Part shown: positions 52,815 to 64,000 of the stretch, piece by piece
Numbering within the stretch: position 1 is the first letter of the stretch
How the letters are laid out: each line of letters begins with the position of its first letter
Assembly (NCBI RefSeq): GCF_026210795.1
Contig: NC_089434.1
Location: forward strand, 1,116,001 to 1,180,000
DNA length: 64,000 nucleotides
Direction: 5' to 3'
Origin: Rhizophagus irregularis
Taxonomy: Eukaryota; Glomeromycota; Glomeromycetes; Glomerales; Glomeraceae
The notes under the pieces: generated by a model
Databases searched by the model: none
What the model saw: the letters and a program-made list of their open reading frames with translations, nothing else
What the model was told of the DNA's origin: nothing
Translations under genes and position numbers: made by a program

Positions 52815-55278
52815 CTACTATACTCTATAGTATGATGATAAAAAAATTAATTATTATAATTTTTTAATTATTCATCAATTTGTAAAGAGTTTACTTAATC
52901 TGGTGTAACCAAGTTTAATCTACTAGTGAATAATCGTTCATATCGCATAGGTCATGTGACCAGTAATCAGCAAGTTTCACTTTTAAAGTGGTTTCAACAT
53001 GTTCAATATACTACATAGTATGTCAAAAATTCAAGGCATGTACTATACAATAAATATAGAGTTTTTGCAGTTCGTAGTTACACTATACTCAACTCTAGAA
53101 TATATTGTAAAAGGAATTACCGTCATTTTTCATTTTGTGTTTGTCAAATACATACTATAAACCTATACTTGTAATAATTAACTTGAAATTTATCAAATTT
53201 AACATCTGCCGTAATGTGTGTATTTGAGGGTAAAGGCTAAAAAGTCAAACAACGTTCTTAAATAGAATGAATAGAAATGGATTTGTAAATAAATTATGTA
53301 ATATATGCTGTACTTACATGTTTATGAGCAACTGCAGCTTCTATCTACTATTGTATGTTGTTAATAATAGTGTAACCATAGCTTCTACTATTGTATGTTG
53401 TATATACCTGTACAGTACATTCGTATTTACCCGAATTTTTGTCTTCATTGGTAACGTAAGAAAGTAACTTTAAAATAATCCTCTCTGCTTCTTTTACTAT
53501 CATTATTTGTTATTTAACTTCGTTGCACATTAGCTTTTGATATTTTACTTAATTATTGAGTACGGTATGATAAGGGAAATTTCCCGTTTAATATAAGTTC
53601 ATTTTTGCGATAGAAATCTCCTGTTACAATGTTACAATAACAATCACGATAGGGTTATTCCGTTTATCATGCATAAAACCTTTGTTCCGAAATAATATAA
53701 AAAGATAACAATTTGAAATATTTTATTTGTATTACAAAAGAGATCGTACTGAATTTCGCACCGAATAAAGCAGTATGAAACGATAAAAAAAAAAGAATAC
53801 GAACGTTTCTGATAATTCTAACCAATTTTATGAACGAAATGTTTTAAGGAAAGTAAATCGAAAATGTTGAAAATGTTAAAAAGTTATAAACCATTGTTTA
53901 TACATGCAACGCAATTCACTATTCGAGTGAGATAAATCGTATATATTCATATGAATTATAGATCTGTAAAATGATGTAATGTCCATTATTTAACTCCTTA
54001 AAATGCGCCTTAGGATTTAGATCTTTGCGCAGTATAATTGGTTCATTTACTTCTAAAAAAGATAAATATACATTATCAGATATAGTTGCAAGTATAAACA
54101 TTTTGGGAATAATGGTCAATGTGCAAGTAGCATGCATTTGATAAACAAAAAAAGAAATAATCGAAGATTTAAACTATAATAAGTTTAAGTTAAATTTCAT
54201 ATAGAAGACTTAGATAGAAGTTTGGCGTATCTATCGAACAAAAACAAACAGAATAAAAAAAAACAAACCTGACGTAAGTATAGTTTACGTATGCCTTAGA
54301 ATTAAAAAGTGAGCATCGGATTATTCTAAATTGTTCGGATTTGAAAATCCATCAAAAAAATAAAAAAAAATACATTTAAAAATCTAAGGATTTACACGGT
54401 TATCAACAATTTGGGTAATTTATTTATTGATTATTTTAAGGAATGGCGTAAAAAAATAATGTTAAACCTAAAATCCAAAAAGAATATTTAATACATATTA
54501 TAACACATGATTATCAATCACTTTCTTTAAATATGCTAAGCATAAAAAAGAAAATGGCAAATTTAAAATGTTTGATGTTGCAAATATTTTTCTTTTTTTA
54601 GCCTGTAAATATTCATAAATCATTTTTTTTTTATTTTTTTATTTTTTTAAGAAAAAGATAAAAAAGATGATCTTTTGATGTTCAAAATTTTTTTTTTCAT
54701 TGGTTCCAAAAATAGTTCTGTATATAAAATCTCATGCAAGTATTTGAAATTCAAGAAAATCGTTTTTTAAAAGTGTATTAGTAAATTTTTTTTTAGGGAT
54801 TACCGAATAAGTCGTTTTGTTTTTTTCATTTATTTGTCTTACGCTGTTTACAGTAACATATTTACAATTCCTCTATAAGGCAATCACGCGACGTCAAATA
54901 AGGATGAAATGCCCAATTAAAAATTCTTGTTTCAAATTCGTAATACATGGCGCTTGCCGTATTCTCCGTATTCCCGTTAAATTAAATGAACTACTTCTTG
55001 ATTACGCCCCGGAAAGTTACGGGTTTTCATTTATTAACTTTATTTGTTTTAAAAAAATATGTTAATCACAAAAGAATAAGTCTAACCATGTTTCGGCGTA
55101 AATGATATCATAATAAATATCCACCACGTATATAATATATATCCGGTATATATCCGGTTAGTATCAGAATTCGAAAAATTATATAAATAAATGCCATAGT
55201 TTATTTAAAATTATCAACTAGGTTTTTTTATTAAAAAAAAAAAATTATTTTTTTTATAGAGAAATTCCATAATTCAAT
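52815..55278. other. intergenic stretch upstream of the endopolyphosphatase gene
   Basis: No ORF with recognisable family; the 66-82 codon ORFs at 53267, 53919 and 54817 are not supported. A small direct repeat (GCTTCTACTATTGTATGTTGT twice, 53337-53402) is visible. Region 54860-55030 is less AT-rich and coding-like but without a clear frame. The promoter of the 55279 gene should lie in 55080-55260 (repeat of ATATATCCGGT at 55137-55160). Confidence 0.35.
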
Positions 55279-57248
55279 ATGGTGGTCTCTCTTCAAATAT
55301 TTTATTTTATCGCATTATCGTTCCTTCTCTCACTAGTGATAACTCCTTTTTATGTTTTTGAGCCAAAAACAACTCCATTAGAAGACTCAACAAATGTTGA
55401 GCTTCACGGAAATTTTCTTCATATAACAGATTTTCATCCAGATCCTAATTACGTTTCTAACGTTACTGCAAGATCAAGATGTCATGAAGTTTTTCAAGAT
55501 ACAAAGAGACCAAAACATATGAAAAAAGGTATATCTGGTCCTTGGGGAGCTCCGGCAACCGTTTGTGATTCTCCTTTTAGTCTTATAGATACAACTTTTG
55601 AGTGGTTAGAAAATAATTGGAAAAATAAACTTGATTTTGTTATATGGACCGGAGATAATGCTAGGTAAATTTTTTGTAACCTTTTGAAAAAAAAATTTTA
55701 TTAATATTTCATGCGCAAGCAAACATCAAGTATTTAAGTATTAATATTCACCTCTTATTATTTTATTTATATAGGCACGATAATGATGATAATTTTCCTC
55801 GAAAACCAGAAGAAGTATTCATGTTAAATCGTATGATAGCTGAAAAATTTCTAAAAACTTTTGGTGACGAAAATAATTTTAGAAAAAAACGTGGTCCACA
55901 TTTCATTCCTATTATACCATCAATAGGAAACAATGATATTCATCCTAATAATATCATTTCCTCAGGACCAAATGATGTTCTTACAATACTTTATAATATT
56001 TGGTCTCCTTTTATTCCTAAAGGACAACATAAAACTTTTCTTAATGGAGGATATTTTTATACAGAAGTCATACCTAACAAACTTATGGTTGTTTCATTAA
56101 ATACGTTATATTTTTATAAAGCTAATACTGCCGTTAATGGATGTAAAGAAGCAGATCAACCTGGTACAATTGAAATGAAATGGTTGAATGATATTTTGAA
56201 GAAAGCGCGTAAACGTGGAATGAAGGTTTATTTGACGGGTCACGTTGCTCCAAGAGCTAAACAATATACAAGATCATGTTATAGAAGATACGGACGATTG
56301 GCATTAAAGTTTCACGATATGATATTAGGACATTTTTATGGACATTCTAATATGGATCATTTCTTCTTCATTGATGCCAAATCTATAAGGAGACGTACTC
56401 GAAGACGACGCAAGTTTCTCGTAGATGATGCAAATATATACGATGATAAAGAAGAAGATATATATGATGTCGATGATGACGATATCGATGATGATGATGA
56501 CGATGATTATTACGATGACGAAGACGAGTATGAGGAAGAAGATGAGGAGGAAGATGATGACAATGATGAAAGTCTTGAAATCAAAAGTCAAGAAGTTCAA
56601 AAAGATGACGATTGTGATGATGATGAAGAAAATGGAAAAGTTGAAACAAATGTTTATGATATTGACAACTATACGAAGAGACTTATTAATCACTATAATA
56701 AAGTTCTTCCGCGTTCTAGAGAATTCGTAGAGAAAGAATATGCTGTTATACATATTAATCCATCTATAATTCCTACATTCTTCCCGGCTTTGAGAATATT
56801 TAAGTATAATACAACTGTGGTAACAAAAGGAGATATAAAAGAAGATACTAAAAAAGATACAATAGATGATGATGTCGATTCAACAAGAAGACGTAGAAGA
56901 GATCGTTCCTCAGCCACAAACACTTTCTTGACGCCTTTAGGATATACGCAGTATTTCATAAATCTCACTCATGCAAATTTATATCCAAACATTACACCAG
57001 AATATACAATTGAATATACTACATGGGACGACTATCATATGAAAGATTTGACCGTTTCAAGTTGGCTTCAATTAACACAAAAAATTGTAAGTCGTGGCTT
57101 AAGAAGTTCTTTGTGGAAAAAAATTCAAGAACATTTAATGGTAGGAACGAGATCTTTAATTAGAAGAAAAAAGAAGAAACATTATGAACCTGCAGAAAGT
57201 CGTGAAAAGGGTCCAGAAGATTATTTGGTTTCAGAACTTGCGTTTTAA
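55279..57248 (+). CDS. endopolyphosphatase, Ppn1-like
   Basis: Two exons, 55279-55664 and 55775-57248 (intron 110 nt, AG|G phase 2), 619 residues. An N-terminal membrane anchor (FYFIALSFLLSLVITPFYVF, ~8-27) is followed by a calcineurin-like metallophosphatase domain: LHITDFHPD (D51, H53), WTGDNARHD (D126, H130), GNND (~180-183), TGHVAP (~285) and GHSNMDHF (~318-325), the set seen in vacuolar endopolyphosphatases and acid-sphingomyelinase-like relatives. It would cleave long inorganic polyphosphate chains inside vacuoles, a central phosphate store in mycorrhizal fungi. Between ~330 and ~415 is a low-complexity insert: a basic patch (RRRTRRRRK) then a long Asp/Glu run. A second basic patch (STRRRRRDR) precedes the C-terminal part, possible protease-processing sites. 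The frame is intact. Confidence 0.93.
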
Positions 57249-59720
57249 AACCTTTTTGTAGAAAACCCTTTTTTTCCCTAATTGTAGATATTTTATTTTT
57301 TTTTTATTGAAAAATCTTGTATATCCAAGTTTTTTTTATATATATAATAGAGTATTTAGAATTTATTTCAAGATTTTAATTCATTTATTACATTAAACTC
57401 GCATTGTATTTATATCACATTATCATATAGAATTTTTAATTTCTTCAGATTTATTAATTTCATTTTTTACAAAAGACAACAATAGAATAAAAAAAACATA
57501 TAAATTATTCTTGAATCAAAAAAAAAAATTTAAAGTGAAAAAATTTATACATGTACTTAAAAAGAAATTGGTAAAAAGATTTGTATAATCATTTTTGTTG
57601 CACTCCAAATTCGTTATTTAATAATAATATGAAACCACGTTATCTGTTATTCTCGAATCATAAAAAAAAAAATAACGGGAAGAAATTTGTACGTGTGGTT
57701 AGCATTTGTATAGGTAATCATTTTTTGTTGCGCTATGATATTCAAATATCTAATTTATATCTGTTATCTGTTATTCCAACATTTTGACGCTTGAGATCTG
57801 ATTGATATCATGTGATCTCTGATCTCATGAAGACAACAGTCTAACATTCCATATCGAGGTTTTTAAACTCCTGTAATCTACCCACTATGGGAATTTTTGA
57901 TGTGGCTTATATTTAATCTCGAGACACCACAAAAACAGTATTTTTGTTTTGACCTGACTAACGCTGTATTTCCAGTAAAAAATCTCATCTCGATAGGCGA
58001 TAGCCGATATTATATTCACAATCAATTTTATAACTATTTTTTGTCAAATATCAATAAGAAAATATGGAAATATACGATTTTGACGACGACGCGTGTCTTG
58101 TAGAAATATTAGAGACAATTGGAAGGCGAGAAACTGCGCTCTGTTAGGAAGGACTGCGAGTCACTACGCTATTGTGAACTGCGGGTTACTAAGTTTATAA
58201 GTCTTGGGGGCTTTGAACCATTCAAGACCTAACCGTTGTATCCCGTAACCGTTTTTAAAACTGGTTCACTATAAATATAGAATTGCTGCTTTGGGAGACC
58301 TAAAAAACAAAACTCTAAGCGGGTCTGATTTGTGAGTATATATTTGTCAGATTCTTGTTATTTAACTACAAAAATAGTTCATTACAATTATTACAATTTC
58401 TATTTCTTTTTATAAGGAAGTGTTATGAAATATTAAAGAGGTATTGCTTCAGCTGTTGATACGGAAATTGAAAGACGGGACTGAAGCAAGGGTTTCAACA
58501 AAAAAGACAAAGAATCGCTCCAAAAAAAAAGAAAAGGAAAAATCAGCGAACACATAATTTCCTTGCTACCGAGTTTAATATGAATAAGTTTCTTAAAAAG
58601 ACTCAATGTGAGTCTTTATTAACATGATTTTAGTGAGAGTCTTGATTGTGAATTACATAATATTCAAGAGAAAAAGGTTGATGCAATGGAAAATCTTGGG
58701 TGAGGGAGACAATGAAGAAAGAAATTTCATTGTTGATTGATCATAGATATCAAAATATATTTCATTTTATTATATTGGAAAATGATAAAACCTACATACG
58801 TTGTATGTTATGCGGTGTGGGCGTGTACATGCGTCGGAATAAAAGAAAAAAAGACCAATTCAGGCGAATTTATTAGTTTCAAATTGCATTACCATAACTA
58901 TTGATATACTCGTTTCTTAATCCTTTCCCTCCATCGATTCGATAACAATTCACTTAACAATCATTAGAATTTTCAAATATGGTGAGTTTTATTAATAATG
59001 TTTTGGGGTTTTTTTTGATACTCTTTAATAATTTGTAATTTGATAAGAGTATCAGTCTGTTCTCTCATTCTAATAACTCTGATATTATGATACTAGGATA
59101 ACCTTTATACAGACAAACCGTGATTCATAGATCGAAAAAATTTAATTGAAAAAATCGAACGAGTCACGTGATTTTCGTGCGTCACGTTAAATTAAAAATC
59201 ATATCACGTAATCGTGCTATACTTACTATACTTGCTATACTTGCTATAAATTACTCAATTCTTACCACAATTCCAGGAATTCAAATATTGTGATACCGTA
59301 AGTTTATTTTTTTTTTAGTAAAGTGTGTTACGTTTTAATTATTGTTATGGACAAACTCATTTTTTATTGTTGTAGTTTGTTAATTATAGCAGAATGATTT
59401 CAAACCTTATTTCAGTAATTTTATAATAAAGGAAAAAAATTTTTTGCTAAATTTAAATTTATTTATAAAAAATGAGTATTTTGGTTTAAAAAAAAATTCT
59501 CTAATGAGATATGTATAAATGCGTTCCAGATATGTATGTGCGTCTCAGATATGTGAAATAGATTGAATAAAATTGGATTATTTACAATACAAATTAAGAC
59601 ATTTGTAAGAAATCCTGCTACTTTTAATCTTAGTGGAGTGGGTAAATAATTTTAAAATAAAAATAATAAAAAGAAAATTTTATAATAAGGGATATAAGGG
59701 ATGAAAAAATTCGTTTATAT
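57249..59720. other. intergenic stretch between endopolyphosphatase and pseudokinase genes
   Basis: 57249-57560 is the T-rich 3' flank of the endopolyphosphatase gene. At 58100-58330 a less AT-rich block with ACTGCG repeats (ACTGCGCTC, ACTGCGAGT, ACTGCGGGT) is followed by ACTATAAATATAG (58269-58281), promoter-like but without an ORF behind it. At 58979-58981 an ATG is directly followed by GTGAGT, a possible start-codon intron (see findings). Nothing else supported. Confidence 0.35.
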
Positions 59721-62110
59721 CTAAATATCTAGAAAAAAAAATTTTTATTAATAAGAAAGAAAATTTTGGCCGTTGTACCTTTAACTTCCGTTCACTTCCG
59801 TTCACATAAAAAAATAAAATTTACCATCGAGAGAATCCGATCCATCTTGTCTTTCAGAATGATATACTTCATCATCGTCGTCTTTATTACAATAAAATAA
59901 AAATTAATTTAAAATTATTATAATTATGATAAATACTATAAATATAAATACTGTATATTATGACATTTTTACTTTACCATCAAAATCCGATCCTTTTGTT
60001 TGTGGGTTTGATTTATTTTTATCATCGTTATTAACGTCTAAATAACGATCATTATTTACGTTAATAAATTTAATAAAACAATATCTGATATGATAATATT
60101 AACATTTTTTTACTTACCATTCTTTTTCTGTAATTTTTTAAGCATTTTAGTTAACTTTTTATTTTTGGCTAAAAATTCGAAATATAAAATATATCAGATA
60201 AATCATTACTTATAAAAAAATTTTACCAAAAAAAAAATATATATATATCAAATAAAATTACCCTTAAAAATCTTTGATATGCTTTTATTATTCTTATTGT
60301 TATCTTCTAGAAAAAAAGAAGAAAGATAAAAATTAATAATTAAGAATTTAATTATACAAATTATACAATAAATTCAATAAATTCAATAAAAAAATACTTA
60401 CTATTATTATATTCATGTAATTTACTATAAAACACTATAAAATAAAAATAATTTAATTTAATATTACCGTAAAATATATTAATATAATACCGTAAAAAAA
60501 ACGTATATATATATATCTATATTTACCTTTTATTTCATCTATTTATTTATTTATCATTAAAAGAAAAAAAAATTTGTTAATAATATATAATTGGAAAAAA
60601 AATAATATATATATATTTATTATATATTTACCTTCTGTTGCATTCCTTGGTTCAGGTAAATTTTCAAATTGATAAATCTTACTTGTAAATAATTTACTAT
60701 TTATACTATTACTTGCTTTATTTAATTTTAAATCATCATACATTTCTGTTTTAACAGAATCATCCGTTATACCTTGATAATATGAATTCATTTCTCTTAT
60801 TTTTTTCATAAGTGTAAAAAGATCAGGTCTTTTTAATGGATTAGCATCCCAACATTGTTCCATTAAATTTTTATATTCTACAGGAATTTTTAAAGTAACT
60901 TTTGGTCTTATACCATTAATAATATTAATTGCAAGATTATAATTATGACCATAATTTATAAATGGAGGATGACCAGATGAAATTTCCCACATTAATATTC
61001 CAATACTATAAATATCAGATTTAAAGGTATAATCAATTTCTTTAATAACCTCAGGTGCTATATAAGGAAGATTTCCATATATACATGATGAAGGTTTATT
61101 AGCGGGACCAGAAAATCCAAGATCACTAATATACCATTGATTATTAAGTTGTGAATATAAAATATTTCCTGAATGTAAATTTTTATGAATTGAATTTTCT
61201 TTATGAATAACATAAAGTGCTCTAATTATTTCAAAAGTAATATTAATTTTTTGTTTCCAATTAAGTTTATTATGATTCTGTTGTAAATATTTTCTTAAAT
61301 CTATATCCCTTATATCCATTACAAGCATATAATTTCTATTTGATATGTCTTGTGTTAAACCATAACATTTGACAATATCTGAATGTTTATTGCTTATAGA
61401 TAAATGTGATTTAGCCTATAAAAAAAAAAAAGAAATTTGTTAAATATTAAATAAAACATAAATTTTTAGAATTACAAAAGATTTTATTATTTACAAACCT
61501 CATCAAACCAACTTTGATTTGCACTTTCAATATTTTCTAATTTTTTAAGTACAACTTTTGTAATTAAATTTTGTATTCCAGGTCTTTCAACTCTTTTTAA
61601 TTGACGAATTTTAATATCCCATTCTTTATAACAACCACCAATCCAATCTGCAGTATAAATATCTGAATAACCATCTTTTGTTAAACATTTAATATTTTGT
61701 AATTTATTAAAAGGGATCCATTCAATTATCATTTGTGGATGAAGAATTTCCATTTGACATTTTTGTATTAAATTATCAATATTATTATTACCAGATGACC
61801 AATTTAAAAATTTTGATTTTAAATGATTTCTAATACAATATTCACAATATAATGTACCTAAACATTTTTCTTTACAATTTTCACATATCCTTTTTTTTCC
61901 TGAATTTTTAAGAATTTTTTCTCGATCATATTCTTTATTTAACCATTTTATTGCTTCAATTTTTTCAAATTTTGTAAGTGTATTATCATTATGTATTGTT
62001 TGTTTACGAAATTCATGTCTTTTATGTATGTCATTGTGAATATTAAAATCTGTTAATCCATGAGATCTAGTAATTGCTGCGGAAACGAATTTATCTCGAA
62101 TGTCAGACAT
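59721..62110 (-). CDS. TKL-type pseudokinase with microexon-encoded C-terminal tail
   Basis: Nine exons on the minus strand: 62110-61499, 61415-60632, 60538-60527, 60434-60402, 60306-60262, 60168-60118, 60037-59978, 59881-59825, 59728-59721; 553 residues. Residues 76-92 form a Cys cluster (CENCKEKC..CEYC). The kinase fold follows: WIPFNKLQNI, a degenerate glycine loop (KDGYSDIYTADW), VVLK (Lys ~189), YGLTQDISNRNYML, then IHKNLHSGN where the catalytic HRD Asp is replaced by Asn (~283), SDLG (~301-304) and PYIAPEV (~324). Loss of the catalytic Asp and loop glycines suggests a pseudokinase or scaffold. Exons 3-8 are 12, 33, 45, 51, 60 and 57 nt, all phase 1-1, encoding a Lys- then Asp-rich tail ending G-D-I-stop. 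All splice sites are GT-AG and the frame is intact. Confidence 0.87.
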
Positions 62111-62690
62111 GGAATTATTATTTTTTTTTTAGAAAAATAAATAAAAAAAAAAATTAGATAAACAAATAAATAAAAAGTTTTGAAAAAAAAAGAAATTTTG
62201 TGAAAAAAGAAAAAAAAAAATAACGGCGATATAAAGGGAAAAAAAAGAGTGGCTAAATCGGAGTTTTATCCGAAAATATTTACTAAAACGTTTCACCCTC
62301 ACGTGATTAAATTTTCCTTAATTATCACAACGGGCGTTCGTCACGTTATTTGTCACCATTAATCATGTGAAAATGAAACTTCACTTGTGGCGTACCAAGG
62401 TAATTAATTAAGAAAGTTCATTTTTATTGGATAAAAAAAAATCCATTTAATAATTATTATAGTCGGTTAAATTTGGGATTGAATGTAAAAAAAATGATAA
62501 TGATAATTAAAATACTATTTTTATAAATCCTTTGTAAAACAATGAAAATTGTAAACAATATTAAAAATATTTTAAGATATTACAATGGTTTTTTTTTTGT
62601 CGCGCGATGTGAATTTAAGGGGAAGGTTATTCACTATCCAATCAAAAATGATAAATTATAACTATCCAAATAGAGAATAATATTTAGTCA
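62111..62690. other. promoter side of the pseudokinase gene
   Basis: A-rich leader (62120-62240), then CACGTGATT (62291-62299), CACGTTAT and CATGTGA words that resemble bHLH-type sites; GTCGCGCGATGTG at 62599-62611. No ORF. Confidence 0.4.
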
Positions 62691-62694
62691 TTTC

Positions 62695-63152
62695 ATTACG
62701 GATTATGATTAGAATTAATAATTTCTTTATTGTATAATTACGATCACAAAAGTACATAATTATCATTAATGACAATTTAATCAAAAAAAGTTTCATATAT
62801 AATTTAATCTATTTTATAAAAGTTTACTACTGTATCGAATTTTAAATTATTTACTTTTCCACTTTTCCTACTTTTCCTCTTATTAGTAGGTCAAACGTTT
62901 AAATAAATTTATATTACCGTTACGGATTATAATTAATTTTTTTTGTAAACTAAACCCGACCCATTAACTGTTAATATAATATTAATTATGGATAATTACG
63001 ACCATATAAATACATAATCATCATTCATATTTAATCAAGGTTTTACATAATTTAATCTATTCGTTATAAAACATTGTACAAAATTTCAAATTAAAAATTC
63101 TAGATAATTTACTTTTCCTGTTAATAATCTTAATTTATCCAGTAGGCTGAAC
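62695..63152. repeat. diverged direct repeat, two ~200-bp copies
   Basis: Copy 1 (~62695-62895) and copy 2 (~62920-63152) share, in order, TACGGATTATRATTARAATTAAT, TAATTACGA.CA.A.AA.TACATAAT.ATCATT, TTTAATCAA, TAATTTAATCTATT.RTTATAAAA, AATTTACTTTTCC and AGTAGG.TGAACG-like ends. No coding potential. Confidence 0.65.
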
Positions 63153-63512
63153 TTTTTTTTTTTTTAAAAAAAAAATTTATTTTACTGAATATTATTCGGT
63201 TTTAAAATTTTTTTCTTTATAATATTATTATTTTTAAAATTAATAATACGAAACATTAAAACCTATTTTTTTTTAGCGCTATACTTTTATATATAAATAA
63301 ATCATCAATGGAGTAAAGTTGAGAAATTCGATTGTTAAAATAACTCAAGAAAAAATTCAACATAAAATCTTTTCCGTGGTTTCAGCATATGCACAACGAA
63401 ATTCGATATACTGCACCGGTTACATTAATATATCGATTTCCTTGGGACATCCATGTCGACATACCATATCTTCGTAAAAAAGGTCACAACTGAAAAAGTT
63501 TTTGCATTAGGG

Positions 63513-63800
63513 GCTTCTGGCCATTTGAATATTTGGTGGCAACTACCGCATAGCGCTGCATATAGAACTCCCGAGAAACTCAGCTTAGATTGAATAGTAC
63601 CCTGGGGGTACAATAGTACCATAATACCCTAGTACTATATAAGGGGAAGTACATCAAGCTTCTGGTCATTTGGTTAAATATTTGGTGGCAACTACCGTAT
63701 AGCGCTGCATATAGAACTCCCGAGAAACTCAACTTAGATTAAATAGTACCCCGGGAGTACAATAGTACCATAGTACCATAGTACTATATAAGGGAAATAC
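63513..63800. repeat. tandem duplication of a ~140-bp unit
   Basis: Copy 1 63513-63652 and copy 2 63658-63800, about 90% identical by eye: GCTTCTGG.CATTTG..ATATTTGGTGGC.., CGCTGCATATAGAACTCCCG, then AATAGTACCC.GGGAGTACAATAGTACCATA..CTAGTACTATATAAGG. Each ends in CTATATAAGG, so a TATA-like box is duplicated. The 65-codon minus ORF at 63425 lies in this repeat and is probably not a gene. Confidence 0.85.
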
Positions 63801-64000
63801 TTTTGTAGAGTACTGTTATGCCGCGCTCTTTTCGTCACGGGGAAGGTCTCATGATATCCATGCCCTATCCTGTCAAAAGATTAAATTAATCCGTCAATTC
63901 CGTATTTTACTTAAGGGTCGATTACTCTGATATATGGTTACTGTGTATATATCTCCTTTTTTAATATATTCAGGCACCTTACTCAATTAGTACGCTGATT
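63801..64000. other. window end, no feature resolved
   Basis: Less AT-rich than average (CCGCGCTCTTTTCGTCACGGGG near 63832) and immediately downstream of two TATA-like boxes; a transcribed region could begin here and continue past the window. Confidence 0.25.

Noticed and set aside
54817-55065. 82-codon ORF upstream of the endopolyphosphatase
   Set aside because: Composition is coding-like in part, but no domain, no splice partners and no conserved start; left as intergenic.
56325-56753. 142-codon minus-strand hydrophobic ORF
   Set aside because: Exact complement of the Asp/Glu-coding GAT/GAA run of the endopolyphosphatase; shadow.
58100-58260. tRNA or structured RNA in the ACTGCG-rich block
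   Set aside because: No A-box/B-box pair or cloverleaf could be found.
1-64000. Viral, bacterial or mitochondrial insertions
   Set aside because: No viral replication or capsid genes, no bacterial-type gene clusters and no mitochondrial core genes were recognised on either strand.

Overview
The window looks like nuclear DNA of an arbuscular mycorrhizal fungus, most likely Rhizophagus irregularis or a close relative (Glomeromycotina). The reasons are: very AT-rich sequence (judged by eye); short 65-95 nt GT-AG introns; several tyrosine-kinase-like (TKL) protein kinases with a Cys-rich N-terminal module, one fused to Sel1 repeats; an F-box protein; a MATA-type HMG-box gene; a cytochrome P450 relic; and many DNA-transposon remnants. 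I see no rRNA, tRNA, CRISPR array, viral gene or bacterial operon. Species assignment is inference from gene families.

Layout. 1-7 kb: coding relics, a ~400-bp direct duplication (858-1265 / 2035-2910) whose second copy carries a hAT-type MITE, and a second MITE. 7-11.5 kb: degenerate repeats. 11.5-13.3 kb: a Tc1/mariner element broken by a nested MITE and by an inserted exon-intron-exon fragment. 15-16 kb: dead TKL kinase. 17.5-18.4 kb: intact membrane protein. 19.8-20.9 kb: dead P450 next to a kinase-exon relic. 21.7-23.4 kb: dead kinase split by a MITE. 24.6-25.3 kb: second hAT-type MITE. 26.0-29.0 kb: intact five-exon TKL kinase with tandemly duplicated N-terminal exons. 29.5-33.2 kb: kinase relic, foldback element, and a minus-strand coiled-coil gene followed by an array of microexons. 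34.4-36.6 kb: F-box gene split by a TIR element. 37.7-40.1 kb: a 2.4-kb hAT-ended element carrying an unrecognised 488-codon ORF. 40.3-42.5 kb: dead kinase-Sel1 gene. 43.5-43.8 kb: small spliced gene. 46.9 kb: hydrophobic protein. 49.0-49.9 kb: frame-disrupted HMG-box gene. 50.3-50.8 kb: ML-like lipid-binding protein. 51.1-52.8 kb: two TIR elements, one filled with exon/intron-like units. 55.3-57.2 kb: intact endopolyphosphatase (Ppn1-like). 59.7-62.1 kb: intact nine-exon pseudokinase with a tail of tiny symmetric exons. 62.7-63.8 kb: tandem duplications.

Main themes. (1) The kinase family diversifies by exon duplication, insertion and decay: one gene has tandem N-lobe modules, one has a microexon tail, and at least three are dead. 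(2) Nonautonomous DNA transposons are dense. Seven have identifiable target-site duplications: three share TAGAG..TTGGAA ends with 8-bp duplications, three share AGGACC ends with 8-bp duplications, and several more have TA duplications. Three insertions split a gene whose frame continues across the site once the insert and one duplication copy are discounted. (3) Tandemly amplified microexon+intron units occur at two loci on opposite strands. The intact genes best supported by reading frame and splicing are at 17.5, 26.0, 46.9, 55.3 and 59.7 kb; no operon-like organisation is expected.
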